64,000 bases of DNA, from contig JAGOLX010000017.1 in NCBI GenBank assembly GCA_017993835.1, positions 12,915-76,914 of the forward strand, given 5' to 3'. The notes below the pieces were generated by a model that ran no database searches, was not told the origin of the DNA, and saw only the letters and a list, made by a program, of their open reading frames with translations. Position 1 is the stretch's first letter. Every line of letters begins with the position of its first letter. This stretch comes from Phycisphaerae bacterium (GTDB lineage: Bacteria > Planctomycetota > Phycisphaerae > Sedimentisphaerales > Anaerobacaceae). Of the stretch, positions 15,353 to 24,373 are shown piece after piece. The translations under genes and the position numbers were made by a program.

Positions 15353-17089
15353 TCAGAACAGCATGAACTCCGTGATGGTCGGGCCGCCGGGGGCCTTCAC
15401 AATGTTCAGGCGGAATCGCTGCGCCGTGATCGGCTCGATCTTGGCCGACCAGTCCGGGCCGATGGTCGTACCCTCGTGGAAGGTCTTCCACGTCTGCCCG
15501 TCGTGATACTGCAATTCGAAGGCCTGCACCCGCTGGTATTCGTGGGACTCTTCGATAGCGACTCTGCGAACCGCCACGGGCGTGCCGAGATCGACCTCGA
15601 GCCAGGCTGCATCGACGTCCGCGTCGGTTGCCCATCGCGTCTCCGAGTCGCCGTCGACGGCCTCATCGGGCCCATGACTGCGGCTCTGCTGGTAGACATT
15701 GGACGCGGTGGCCTTCTTGCCGACCGTGAGCGAATCGCCGCTGTAGGCCAGGGCCGTCGGCGTGATGTCGAACGCCCGCCCTTCCGTCGCGAGTTCGATC
15801 ACCGTGACGATCGGATCGCGGCCGGCGGCCGGCACATCGATCGCAAAGCCATCGCGGACGAGTCTGATTGACGCTTCCGGGGCGCTGGTCGATATGATGC
15901 CCATTCCCTTCACCACCGCAGGCAGGACCAGGGGTCCTTCCTCGGGCCAGTTCATCACGTACAGGTAGATCTTGTTGTCCTTGCAGGTCGATGCGCCCCA
16001 CCGGGCGGGTTTGAAGGGCCCGCCGCGAGTGCCGTAGACTCCGTCGCCGTACTTCTTGAGCCAGTCGCCCATCTCGCGCAGGCGCTCCACCTGGCGAGGC
16101 TCGATGCGACCGTCGGGCATCGGGCCGACGTTGAAGAGCAGGTTGCCGTCGCCGCCTACGGTGTACAGCAGGGTCTGGAGGCACTGCTTGAGCGACTTCA
16201 TGTTGTCGTTGGGTTTCCACGCCCACTGTTGGCAGATCGTCATGCAGGTTTCCCAGGGCCGCTCGCGATTGAATCCGCCGATCTGCTGTTCCGGCGTGTC
16301 GAGATCGCCGGGCAGTCCGCCGCGATTGTTCAGGATAATGTCGGGCTGGAGCATTCGAACGATCATGAACGATTTCTCCGGCGTGTCGCCCCACAAGTTC
16401 CGCGGGCTGTCCAGGCCGTCAAACCACAGAATGTCTACCCGCCCGTAGTTCGTACAAATCTCGCGGAGCTGCGCGAGGTAGAATTGGATGTACTTCGCGT
16501 GGTTCTCCGTCGCGAAATCCGGGTGGTACCAGTCTCGCGGCGAGTAGTACCACCCCAGCGCCAGTCCCTGCCTGTGGCATGCGTCCGCCAGTTGCTTGCA
16601 GACGTCCTTGCCATAGGGCGACTCCTTGCTGGTGATCTTGTAGTCCGACTGGCGGGTATCGAACATGGAGAAACCATCGTGATGCTTGCTGGTGAAAACC
16701 AGGTACCTCATGCCCGCATCCCGGGCGATCTGCACCCACTCGTCCGCGTTGAACTGGACCGGATTGAAGGTCTTGTAGAGGTTGTCGTATTCCTCGACGG
16801 GGACCGCGCCGGTCCGGGCGTCGTTGCGTCCTCGACGGGGGCCGCCTCGCGACCAGCCGATCTCGGTGCCCTTGAGCGACACGGGGCCCCAATGAACGAA
16901 CAGGCCGAACCGCATGTCCTGCCACCGGCGGATCGATTCCGGCTTGGCCTGTCGCCACCAGGGCGTCGCTTGACCGGTATCCTGGGCAGGACAGGTTCGC
17001 ACGCCGGTCGAAAGGGCGGTGATTGTCACAAATGCCATGAACCACTTGGTAGTCACCGATCTGATAACGTGCAGGCTCTTCTGTACCAT
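15353..17089 (-). CDS. Alpha-L-fucosidase (GH29) with C-terminal discoidin domain, exported
   Basis: 578 residues. A signal peptide (TTKWFMAFVTITALSTG) is followed by the GH29 TIM barrel: RFGLFVHWGPVSLKG, YLVFTSKHHDGFSMFD, YYSPRDWYHPDF, and VDILWFDGLD, where Asp224 is the expected nucleophile. From about residue 430 an F5/8 type C-like domain (KKATASNVYQQSRSHG, DGDSETRWATDADVDAAWLE) should help bind the glycan. It would release terminal fucose outside the cytoplasm. I chose 17089 because AAGGAG lies 8 nt upstream; the ATG at 17095 is only 2 nt from that site. The regulator gene follows at once, so the fucosidase and its regulator form an operon whose upstream DNA holds a predicted operator at 17149-17181. 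Confidence 0.92.
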   Translation of the reverse strand: MVQKSLHVIRSVTTKWFMAFVTITALSTGVRTCPAQDTGQATPWWRQAKPESIRRWQDMRFGLFVHWGPVSLKGTEIGWSRGGPRRGRNDARTGAVPVEEYDNLYKTFNPVQFNADEWVQIARDAGMRYLVFTSKHHDGFSMFDTRQSDYKITSKESPYGKDVCKQLADACHRQGLALGWYYSPRDWYHPDFATENHAKYIQFYLAQLREICTNYGRVDILWFDGLDSPRNLWGDTPEKSFMIVRMLQPDIILNNRGGLPGDLDTPEQQIGGFNRERPWETCMTICQQWAWKPNDNMKSLKQCLQTLLYTVGGDGNLLFNVGPMPDGRIEPRQVERLREMGDWLKKYGDGVYGTRGGPFKPARWGASTCKDNKIYLYVMNWPEEGPLVLPAVVKGMGIISTSAPEASIRLVRDGFAIDVPAAGRDPIVTVIELATEGRAFDITPTALAYSGDSLTVGKKATASNVYQQSRSHGPDEAVDGDSETRWATDADVDAAWLEVDLGTPVAVRRVAIEESHEYQRVQAFELQYHDGQTWKTFHEGTTIGPDWSAKIEPITAQRFRLNIVKAPGGPTITEFMLF

Positions 17090-17148
17090 GGTCATCTCTC
17101 CTTACATGCGATTACCGCTATTGTGCCATATCGGGCGTCGAAGAGGTA

Positions 17149-17181
17149 CCACATTTTCCGGATGTGACGTTCGATTCTGTG
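17149..17181 (-). promoter_or_regulatory. Predicted operator upstream of the fucosidase-regulator operon
   Basis: TTCGATTCTGTG (17170-17181) matches the 14082 repeat and the following GACAT is also shared. Exactly 21 bp away CCACATTTTCCG (17149-17160) keeps ATTTT-CG of the motif. The site lies 60 bp before the fucosidase start and 142 bp before the divergent DUF5703 gene, so it could serve both. Confidence 0.5.
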
Positions 17182-17322
17182 ACATGACGATCTCGTAGGG
17201 ACCCCGAGAGCCCAGATCGTCAATCTGGGTGTGCAAAGTCTTGCAGAGTGAGGATATGGACAATACTCTGTCAGCGGTCGTGGAAATCATCCGCAATGAG
17301 TCTTGCCAGTGGAGAAAGGGCC

Positions 17323-20130
17323 ATGAACACAAGAGTTGTGATCTTCACTATCGCGTTGTCGCTCTTAGGAGTCGGCTCATCTGTCCCCGATGTGTGGGCA
17401 GCCCACCCACGAATCGAAGACTACAACGTGACCTGGGATTCGCCGAGCGAGAATCATCACGGCTCGATGCCGCTGGGCAATGGCGACATCGGCATCAATG
17501 CCTGGATCACCCCCGCCGGCGACGTGCAGGTCTACATCGGCAAGACCGACACATGGGACGACAACGCCCGCCTAGTCAAGGTCGGCGCGATCCGCGTGCA
17601 TCTGGAGCCCAACCCATTTGCGGATAACCCGCCGTTCAGGCAGACGCTCAGTCTCTGCGATGGGACGCTGAAGGTGGTGGCCGGCGAGGGAGCCCGACGT
17701 GTGAATGTCCAGATGTGGGTCGACGCCAATTGGCAGGTCATCCACGTGGTCGTCGAGAGTGCGTCTCCCGTCGAGGCCACGGCGGCTATCGACCTGTGGC
17801 GGACACAACAATACGAGGAAACACAACTGCAAACCAGCGATGTCCTGCTCAACCGCAAGCTCCCCGATCAGCGACAGGCCTCGATGGTCATCGAGCCGGA
17901 CACGATCCTGACCGGACAGCAGAAGCGCATCGGCTGGTATCACCACAACGCCAAATCCGTCGGGCCGCAATTGCTCGCGGAGATCCAGGGACTGACCGGC
18001 TTCGCCCAACCCGATCCGCTGCTCGACCGGACATTCGGAGCCGTTGTCACCGCCGTCGATGGCGAACGGCTCGACGATCTGCGTCTGCGTTCACCGCGAG
18101 GGACCTCGCATCAGTTCAATGTGTTCGTCCTGACGCGGCACCCCGCCAGGCCGCAACAGTGGTTGGCCGACATGGAGCAGACGATTCGGCGAGTGGAATC
18201 GCAGGACTTCGCCGCACGTCGCCAGGCCCACGAACGATGGTGGTCGCAGTTCTGGGATCGCAGTTGGATTTGCGCCGCCACGAACCCGCAGGCGAACGCG
18301 CTGACCGCCGATTCCATCGTGCCTGCGAACAGTCATTCCGTGTGGATCGGTCTCGACCAGGACGGATCGAATCGGTTCGCAGGCGACACTGGCCGCGTGA
18401 GCATCTTCGCCAAGCCGCTCAGCAACGTCCAGATTGGAGAACTCGCGAAGCTGGAACGCAGCCAGGCGCCTTCGCGATCACCTGACATGCTGTGGACCGG
18501 CAAGACCACCGGCGCCGTCGCGGACTCGGCGTCGTGGGATTTCAGCAGGGGTTTCACCATTGAAGCGTGGCTCAAGCCCGAGAAACTCCCGCCCGGCGGT
18601 GCAAGAATCGTGGACAAGATCACGCCTGGTGGCAGCGACGGGTTCCTCGTCGACACCTATCCGGGCAACAGCCTCCGTCTGATCTGCGGAGAGAGCCAGC
18701 TCGCGGCAAAGGACGCTGTGCCGGCCGGCCGCTGGACCCACGTCGCCGCGGTTGCGGATGCGGATGCGGGGGGTTGCCGGATGTACGTGGACGGCAGGCT
18801 CGTAGGCGCCAGCGTCGGCGAGGCGATTCGCGACAAGGCTGCATATATCAGCCGGATGTACCACCTCCAGCGTTTCATCAGCGCCTGCGCGGGTCGCGGC
18901 GCGTATCCGATCAAGTTCAACGGAAGTCTCTTCACCGCACCGGCGGGCGACAGGGACGATCCGGATTACCGTCGTTGGGGGTCCGGCTGCTGGTGGCAGA
19001 ACACTCGGCTGCCCTACTTCAGCATGTGCGCCTCGGGCGACTTCGATCTGATGGAGCCGCTGTGGCGGATGTATGCGGGCGATGTGCTGGAGCTATCCAA
19101 ATACCGCACGAAGCTCTACTGCGGTCACGACGGCGCATTCCTGCCGGAGTGCATCTACTTCTGGGGCCCGATCTTCAGCGAAACCTATGGATGGACGCCG
19201 TTCGAGCAACGGACTGACAAACTCCAGGAGAGCCGCTGGCACAAATGGGAATGGGTCGGCGGGCTCGAATTGTGCTGGATGATGCTGGACTGCTACGAGC
19301 ACACCCTCGACCGCGAGTTCCTGCAAAGAACGGCCATCCCCTTCGCACATGAGATCCTCACCTTCTTCGACCAGCACTATCCCACGAACGAACAGGGCAA
19401 GCTGGTCATGCATCCCTCGCAGGCGCTGGAGACGTGGTGGGAGTGCACCAACCCGATGCCGGAGCTGGCCGGCTGCATGGCCGTCACGGAGCGACTCCTT
19501 TCGCTCTCTGTGGATTCCGCACCCGCTGGTGAACGAGAGCTTTGGCAACGGTTGAGAGACAAGCTGCCGCCCCTGCCTTTGCGGGAGGTGGAGGGCGTCA
19601 CAGCCCTTGCGCCGGCGGAGAAATTCGACGTGAAGAGCAACATCGAGAATCCGGAGTTGTACGCCGTGTTTCCCTTCCGTCTGGTGGCTCTGGGCCGCCC
19701 GAACATCGAGTGGGGCATCGAGGCCTTGAAACACCGCTGGGACAGGGGTCATCGCGGCTGGCGACAGGACGACATCTTCATGGCCTATCTTGGACTCACG
19801 GACGACGCGTGTAAAGGACTCCTCGAGCGCGCCCGCCATCACGACCCTGGCGAACGTTTCGACTCCTTCTGGGGCCCGAACTACGACTGGACGCCCGACC
19901 AATGCCACGGCGGCGTCTTGCTCAAGACGCTCCAGTCCATGCTGATGCAGACGGACGGCCGCAAGATCTACCTTTTGCCTGCCTGGCCCAAAGGCTGGGA
20001 CGTGGACTTCAGACTCCACGCGCCGCTGCAAACGGTGATCGAGGGCGCATACCGCGACGGAAGACTCCAATCGCTCAAAGTCATGCCGGAATCGCGTCGA
20101 GCAGACGTGGTCGATATGACGAGGCCGTAG
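17323..20130 (+). CDS. DUF5703 (GH95-like) glycoside hydrolase with an inserted LamG domain, exported
   Basis: 935 residues with a signal peptide (VVIFTIALSLLGVGSS). Residues about 30-315 are the DUF5703 N-terminal beta-sandwich (NVTWDSPSENHHGSMPLGNG, VYIGKTDTWDD). Residues about 510-930 are an (alpha/alpha)6-barrel-like region (LQRFISACAGRGAYPIKFNG, YFWGPIFSETYGWTPF, RGWRQDDIFMAYLG), related to GH95/GH65-type enzymes, so an exo-glycosidase, perhaps a fucosidase or galactosidase, is likely. Between them, at about 318-505, a LamG-like fold (FTIEAWLKPEKLPPGG, GRWTHVAAVADADAGG, MYVDGRLVG) has been inserted exactly at the domain border. The start has GGAG 8 nt upstream. It is divergent from the fucosidase-regulator operon and ends in the terminator at 20137. 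Confidence 0.8.
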   Translation: MNTRVVIFTIALSLLGVGSSVPDVWAAHPRIEDYNVTWDSPSENHHGSMPLGNGDIGINAWITPAGDVQVYIGKTDTWDDNARLVKVGAIRVHLEPNPFADNPPFRQTLSLCDGTLKVVAGEGARRVNVQMWVDANWQVIHVVVESASPVEATAAIDLWRTQQYEETQLQTSDVLLNRKLPDQRQASMVIEPDTILTGQQKRIGWYHHNAKSVGPQLLAEIQGLTGFAQPDPLLDRTFGAVVTAVDGERLDDLRLRSPRGTSHQFNVFVLTRHPARPQQWLADMEQTIRRVESQDFAARRQAHERWWSQFWDRSWICAATNPQANALTADSIVPANSHSVWIGLDQDGSNRFAGDTGRVSIFAKPLSNVQIGELAKLERSQAPSRSPDMLWTGKTTGAVADSASWDFSRGFTIEAWLKPEKLPPGGARIVDKITPGGSDGFLVDTYPGNSLRLICGESQLAAKDAVPAGRWTHVAAVADADAGGCRMYVDGRLVGASVGEAIRDKAAYISRMYHLQRFISACAGRGAYPIKFNGSLFTAPAGDRDDPDYRRWGSGCWWQNTRLPYFSMCASGDFDLMEPLWRMYAGDVLELSKYRTKLYCGHDGAFLPECIYFWGPIFSETYGWTPFEQRTDKLQESRWHKWEWVGGLELCWMMLDCYEHTLDREFLQRTAIPFAHEILTFFDQHYPTNEQGKLVMHPSQALETWWECTNPMPELAGCMAVTERLLSLSVDSAPAGERELWQRLRDKLPPLPLREVEGVTALAPAEKFDVKSNIENPELYAVFPFRLVALGRPNIEWGIEALKHRWDRGHRGWRQDDIFMAYLGLTDDACKGLLERARHHDPGERFDSFWGPNYDWTPDQCHGGVLLKTLQSMLMQTDGRKIYLLPAWPKGWDVDFRLHAPLQTVIEGAYRDGRLQSLKVMPESRRADVVDMTRP

Positions 20131-20136
20131 GAAAAG

Positions 20137-20170
20137 CCCCGGCTTGGGCCGTTCAGGACGCAAGCCGGGG
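20137..20170. terminator. Bidirectional terminator hairpin
   Basis: A perfect 10-bp stem CCCCGGCTTG/CAAGCCGGGG (20137-20146 and 20161-20170) with a 14-nt loop separates two convergent genes; AAAA precedes it on the plus strand, i.e. a U tract for the minus-strand transcript. Confidence 0.75.
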
Positions 20171-20181
20171 AACATGTGCAG

Positions 20182-22338
20182 TCATGGAGCGTGCTGGAGA
20201 ACGCCGGCGGGAATGACGCCCTTGGACGTCTTCGGGCCGGACCAGCGAACGTTGAGTCCCATGCCGCCCGTGGCGTTGAAGTAACGCACGTCGATCCGGT
20301 GCAGGCCTTCCTTCAAGCCGGTTATGCCCGCACGCTCCGTCATGCCCTGGAGATTGTCGTTGTCAACGACCTGCCGGCCGTCGATGTACAGGGCGCTGCC
20401 GTCGTCGGACTCGGTGAAGAACTCGTAGAGCCCGTCGGCCGGGACATCGATCAGGCCCTCGAATCTGAGGGCGAAATGCTCGTTCCGTTTTCGCAGCCCG
20501 ATGTCAAAGGTCGATGCCACGCCTGTAGCCACCGGCTGGCGGTCGGCCATCTGGTTGAGCGTCTGCCAGCCTCCTTCGTAGTAGCTGTAGCGCAGGCCTG
20601 CTTCGAGCGTGCCGGAGGCCGGGATCGGGGCCAGCAGGTCCGTCGCCTCGCGACATTCATAATGCCTCTCGCTGATCGGATAGCCCGGCGTCTGGTCCAC
20701 CCAGGCGGAGGCCTTGATGGTCGCGGTCTTGGCCAGTTCAAACGGGCCGGCGTAGCGATGCGATTGTTTCGTCGGCTCGGAGCCATCGAGAGTGTAGTAG
20801 ATCACCGCGCCGGGGGTATCACTTTCGAGCGAGACTTCCTGGCTTCCCATGAAGACCGATGTCTCCGGCGAGATCGTCACGCGCGCCGGCGCCAGATACA
20901 GCTCCAGCGTGGAGAGGACCGGGCAGGCTCGCGAACTCGTGATCCGCAGACGCACACGATCGGCGGCGACGCCCTCGAATCGCAAAATGCGCCGGGGGCC
21001 GATGGTCGTCCCTTCGGCGACTTTCTTCCAGGCGCCCTCGACACGGGCTTCCAACACGAATCCCTCGATCCGCTGGCCCAGTTGGATGTACTCCTGAAGG
21101 CGGGCCCGATTGAACAGCGTCGGTTTGCCCAGATCCACCGCCGCCTCGGCCTCATGGACCTGATCGTCCGTGGCCCAGTACGTATTGCGGTCGCCGTCGG
21201 TGAGCCTGTCGGCTCCGAAGAGGCTGTCGCCGCCGCGGACGTTGGAGGCCTGGACCGGCTTGCGCTTGGCGAGGTCCTCGTCGAACGTCAGATCGAGGAC
21301 CCTGCGCAATTCCATCAGGCGTGCGACGTCGGTCTCGTGGATCAGACCACGACGGTCGGGCGGGACATTCAACAACAGGTTGCAGCCCCTGCCCACGCTG
21401 GCGTAGTAGATCTCCAGCAGGTCGTCGAGCGACTTGACGCGATTGTCCTCGCCGGCATGGTAGAACCAACCGGGCCGGATGGAGACATCCGCCTCCGCGG
21501 GCACCCAGTAGTTGCCGTCGCGATGGCCTTGGGGCAGTTCCGCAGATCGCGGCGTGCCCGGATACAGCTCATCGCGTTTGAGCGCCGCGTAGTTCGTCTC
21601 GTTGCCGAAACCCCGCTCGTTGCCCACCCAGCGAACGTCGGGTCCCGCGTCACTGAACATGACCGCCATCGGCTGCAGTTCGCGCACGATCTTGTGCACC
21701 TCGGGCCAGCGATAGTAGGTCTTGTTGTCAATACGCCGCGTTTCGTTGGCGCCGCCGTAGTAGCCGTCGCCGCCGTTGGCGCCGTCGTACCAGACCTCAA
21801 AGATATCGCCGTAGCGGGTCAGCAGCTCGCGCAACTGGTTGCGGTAATATGTCAGGTATTCCGGCGTCGCATAGACGGCGCTGTTGCGGTCCCAGGGCGA
21901 CAGGTACACTCCCATGCGCAGGCCGTACTCGCGACAGGCGGCGGCCAACTCGCCCACGACGTCGCCATGGCCGTCCTTCCAAGGCGAGTTCTTGACGGAA
22001 TGCTCGGTGTAGGCGCTGGGCCAGAGGCAGAAGCCGTCGTGGTGCTTGGCCGTGATGATCAGGCCCTTCATGCCTGCGTCGCGGGCCACGCGAGCCCACT
22101 GGCGCGCGTCCAGTTGCGTTGGATTGAAGACGGTTTCGCCCTCGCTGCCGAGACCCCATTCCCTGTCGGTGAACGTGTTGACGGTGAAGTGGAGGAACCC
22201 GTAATACTCCATCTCATGCCAGCGGAGCTGGCCCTCGGATGGGACCGGCCCGAACGGCGCCGGCGCGGTCGCCCCGACGGCGACACCGATCGACAACAGG
22301 GCCAGCACGCTGCCGGCCCCGAGCACGTTTCTGACCAT
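20182..22338 (-). CDS. Alpha-L-fucosidase (GH29) with discoidin, chitobiase-C-like and PA14 domains, exported
   Basis: 718 residues. Signal peptide (LGAGSVLALLSIGVAVGA), GH29 catalytic domain (about 30-370; EYYGFLHFTVNTFTD, GLIITAKHHDGFCLWPS, FEVWYDGANGG with Asp185 as the expected nucleophile), a discoidin-like domain (about 390-510), a chitobiase/beta-hexosaminidase C-terminal-like Ig segment (GAVIYYTLDGSEPTKQSHRY) and a C-terminal PA14 domain (about 590-715; LRYSYYEGGWQTLNQM, FTESDDGSALYIDGRQVVDN). The accessory domains suggest binding to polymeric glycan. AAGGAG lies 7 nt before the start at 22338. It is 86 nt behind the Gfo/Idh/MocA gene, so the two are likely cotranscribed. The family is firm; alpha-1,3/1,4 versus alpha-1,2 specificity cannot be read. 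Confidence 0.9.
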   Translation of the reverse strand: MVRNVLGAGSVLALLSIGVAVGATAPAPFGPVPSEGQLRWHEMEYYGFLHFTVNTFTDREWGLGSEGETVFNPTQLDARQWARVARDAGMKGLIITAKHHDGFCLWPSAYTEHSVKNSPWKDGHGDVVGELAAACREYGLRMGVYLSPWDRNSAVYATPEYLTYYRNQLRELLTRYGDIFEVWYDGANGGDGYYGGANETRRIDNKTYYRWPEVHKIVRELQPMAVMFSDAGPDVRWVGNERGFGNETNYAALKRDELYPGTPRSAELPQGHRDGNYWVPAEADVSIRPGWFYHAGEDNRVKSLDDLLEIYYASVGRGCNLLLNVPPDRRGLIHETDVARLMELRRVLDLTFDEDLAKRKPVQASNVRGGDSLFGADRLTDGDRNTYWATDDQVHEAEAAVDLGKPTLFNRARLQEYIQLGQRIEGFVLEARVEGAWKKVAEGTTIGPRRILRFEGVAADRVRLRITSSRACPVLSTLELYLAPARVTISPETSVFMGSQEVSLESDTPGAVIYYTLDGSEPTKQSHRYAGPFELAKTATIKASAWVDQTPGYPISERHYECREATDLLAPIPASGTLEAGLRYSYYEGGWQTLNQMADRQPVATGVASTFDIGLRKRNEHFALRFEGLIDVPADGLYEFFTESDDGSALYIDGRQVVDNDNLQGMTERAGITGLKEGLHRIDVRYFNATGGMGLNVRWSGPKTSKGVIPAGVLQHAP

Positions 22339-22424
22339 GCATCTTCTCCTTCTGTCGTTCCGTTGCCTGCACGTCGGCAACGCATGCCTTCTGTTCAGTC
22401 GGCCCTGCGGAACCGCGTGCCTCG

Positions 22425-23957
22425 CTAGACCTTGTCGGCCGTCGGGCAGACGAAGGGCTCGCGATATTGGCGATGCAGAATCCGGTTCGCCTCGTCGCTG
22501 TTGGTGAAGACCTCCTTCTGCGGGTCGAACGTCAGCAACGGGCCCATGGACATCGGGTACTTGCCCAGATCGACGCCGTTGTCCTGGAGATGCCGCACCG
22601 TTCGATTGAGCGTCACGATGTTCTGGTCGCGACTACCGGTCTTCTCCAGCACCGCCCGTGCTTCCCTGACGGAGACCTTGTTCTCCTCACCGAGGTAGTA
22701 GCTGATATTGGCCAGGTGGGCGAGCGCCGCGGAGAGGTGGCCCTGGAAGGCATCCGAATTGAGCGTATCGGCCTTGCGGCTGCGAACCGCGTCGAGGAAG
22801 TTGCCGTAGTGGTCGCCGCCGCCCTTGAACTCCTTGATGATCTGACCTTTGAGGTCGTAGGCGACACAGTGGGTGTACTCCCGCTGGACGAGGTAGCCAT
22901 CCGTGCCGTAGAAGATGACGCCGATCTTATTGCCCTTGGTGCTGTCGAACATGGTGCCGATCTCAACATCGGCCAGATTGTCGACGGACAGGCCGCGAGT
23001 CTCGAAGACCATGCACTTGTCGCCGTAGTCGTAGACCGCCACCTCCGTGTTGGGGGTATCGCCGGCATCGACGTAGTTCGGGTCGTTGCGTTCGGCCTGG
23101 TAGCCCAGGCGACCGCCGTAGGCGATCACGCTGTTCGGATGACGGTTGATGCCCAATCCCCAGCGGGCGATGTCCGTCTGGTGAGGGCCCTGGTTGCCGG
23201 AGTCGCCGTTGCCGTAGAGCCGCTGCCAGTGCCAATCATAGTGAAAGTTCGGACGGGTCAGCTTGGGCGAGGTGAAAGGGGCCGGACCGCTCCACAGATC
23301 GAAATCCGCCTCCTGGGGAATCGGGTAATCACCCAGTGCACCGATGGACTTTCGTCGCTTGTAGCACAACCCCCTGGCGAAGTTGACCTGACCGATGCCG
23401 CCCTCAGCCAGGAATTGCATGGCGTTCTTGAGGGCGGGATTCGAGCGGCACTGCGTTCCGACCTGGCAAATCCGCCCGTATTTCATCGCGGCGGCCACCA
23501 GGGCGGTGCCTTCGGGAATGTCGTGGCTGATGGGCTTCTCGATATAGGCGTCCTTGCCGGCCTGCATTGCCCAGACGCCGCACAGCGCGTGCCAGTGGTT
23601 CGGCGTGGCGGTCGAGATGAAATGGACGGACTTGTCGTCGAAGACCGTTCGCATATCCTTGACCCACTTCGGCCGACGGCCCGTGTCCTTCTCGATCTTG
23701 GCGCATGCCTTCTCGCCCACCTTCTGGTCGATATCGACGATGTAGGCGATCTCGACATCCTTGCGGCGGGAATACGCGCCGATGTGATCGCCGCCGCGGC
23801 CGTTGCAGCCGATCACGGCACACAGGAGCTTGTCATTCGGACTCGTGCCCTGCGCGGCGGCCCGGCCACTGAACATCGGGGCCGTCGGAGCCACGGCCGC
23901 CGCCGCGGCAAACAGGGAATTCTGCAGGAACTGCCGACGTGTTCGTTGCGCTGCCAT
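22425..23957 (-). CDS. Gfo/Idh/MocA family oxidoreductase with Tat signal
   Basis: 510 residues. The N-terminus RTRRQFLQNSLFAAAAAVAP is a twin-arginine signal, so the protein is exported folded with its NAD(P) cofactor. A Rossmann fold (CAVIGCNGRGGDHIGAYSRR) and the family motif YIEKPISHD follow, then the C-terminal alpha/beta domain containing GNQGPHQTDIARWGLGI. Such proteins oxidise, reduce or epimerise sugars or inositols; a few act as glycoside hydrolases of the GH109/GH179 type. Position next to a fucosidase suggests processing of a released sugar or of the glycan itself (inference). The ATG at 23957 has AAGGAG 5 nt upstream; a GTG at 23963 is too close to that site. Confidence 0.9.
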   Translation of the reverse strand: MAAQRTRRQFLQNSLFAAAAAVAPTAPMFSGRAAAQGTSPNDKLLCAVIGCNGRGGDHIGAYSRRKDVEIAYIVDIDQKVGEKACAKIEKDTGRRPKWVKDMRTVFDDKSVHFISTATPNHWHALCGVWAMQAGKDAYIEKPISHDIPEGTALVAAAMKYGRICQVGTQCRSNPALKNAMQFLAEGGIGQVNFARGLCYKRRKSIGALGDYPIPQEADFDLWSGPAPFTSPKLTRPNFHYDWHWQRLYGNGDSGNQGPHQTDIARWGLGINRHPNSVIAYGGRLGYQAERNDPNYVDAGDTPNTEVAVYDYGDKCMVFETRGLSVDNLADVEIGTMFDSTKGNKIGVIFYGTDGYLVQREYTHCVAYDLKGQIIKEFKGGGDHYGNFLDAVRSRKADTLNSDAFQGHLSAALAHLANISYYLGEENKVSVREARAVLEKTGSRDQNIVTLNRTVRHLQDNGVDLGKYPMSMGPLLTFDPQKEVFTNSDEANRILHRQYREPFVCPTADKV

Positions 23958-24214
23958 AACCACTCCTTACGATACGATGAGATACGGCTGAATACCGTTA
24001 CTGCCTGCGACAACCATCATATCGCCTCGGAAACAACAAGCCAGCAGAAACGCAGGGAACAGGTTTCGCGCCCCAGGCACAGACACCCTCGGGGTCAGGA
24101 CGCCGGGCCCGCTTTTATCCGACGTCGGGGACCGTGACTCGTCCGGATCGGCAACGTCAGACGCAGCCGGGAGAGCACCCCCCGGCCGGCGATGGGGAAT
24201 TCTGCGCTCACAGG
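23958..24214. other. Gene-free DNA between divergent genes
   Basis: With the promoter and 5' leader that follow, about 416 bp separate the oxidoreductase gene from the first surface-protein gene. I see no gene, tRNA or strong repeat here. The 124-nt leader from 24250 to 24373 has no fold I recognise as a riboswitch. Confidence 0.5.
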
Positions 24215-24243
24215 TAGACAAACACCGACAAGGTTGCTATAAT
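24215..24243 (+). promoter_or_regulatory. Strong predicted sigma-70 promoter for the surface-protein gene run
   Basis: TAGACA (24215-24220), a 17-bp spacer and a perfect TATAAT (24238-24243). It would give a leader of about 124 nt before the start at 24374. Confidence 0.65.
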
Positions 24244-24373
24244 ACGGGCTACATTGAATGGTGCGTGCGAAGGGCGTAACGGGTCTGTCCTGTGCTCTAT
24301 GGAGGGAGCAATTCGCAGGAGGGGACTGTCGTTGCGTCTGACATGCGCACGCTTGGATCGGAGGATGGGATAT

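Noticed and set aside
20176-22428. A 750-codon open frame on the plus strand
   Set aside because: Antisense to the GH29-PA14 gene, which has a signal peptide, conserved motifs and a good ribosome site.
24244-24373. Riboswitch in the leader of the first surface-protein gene
   Set aside because: No known riboswitch core could be recognised by eye and a surface-protein gene is not a typical target.
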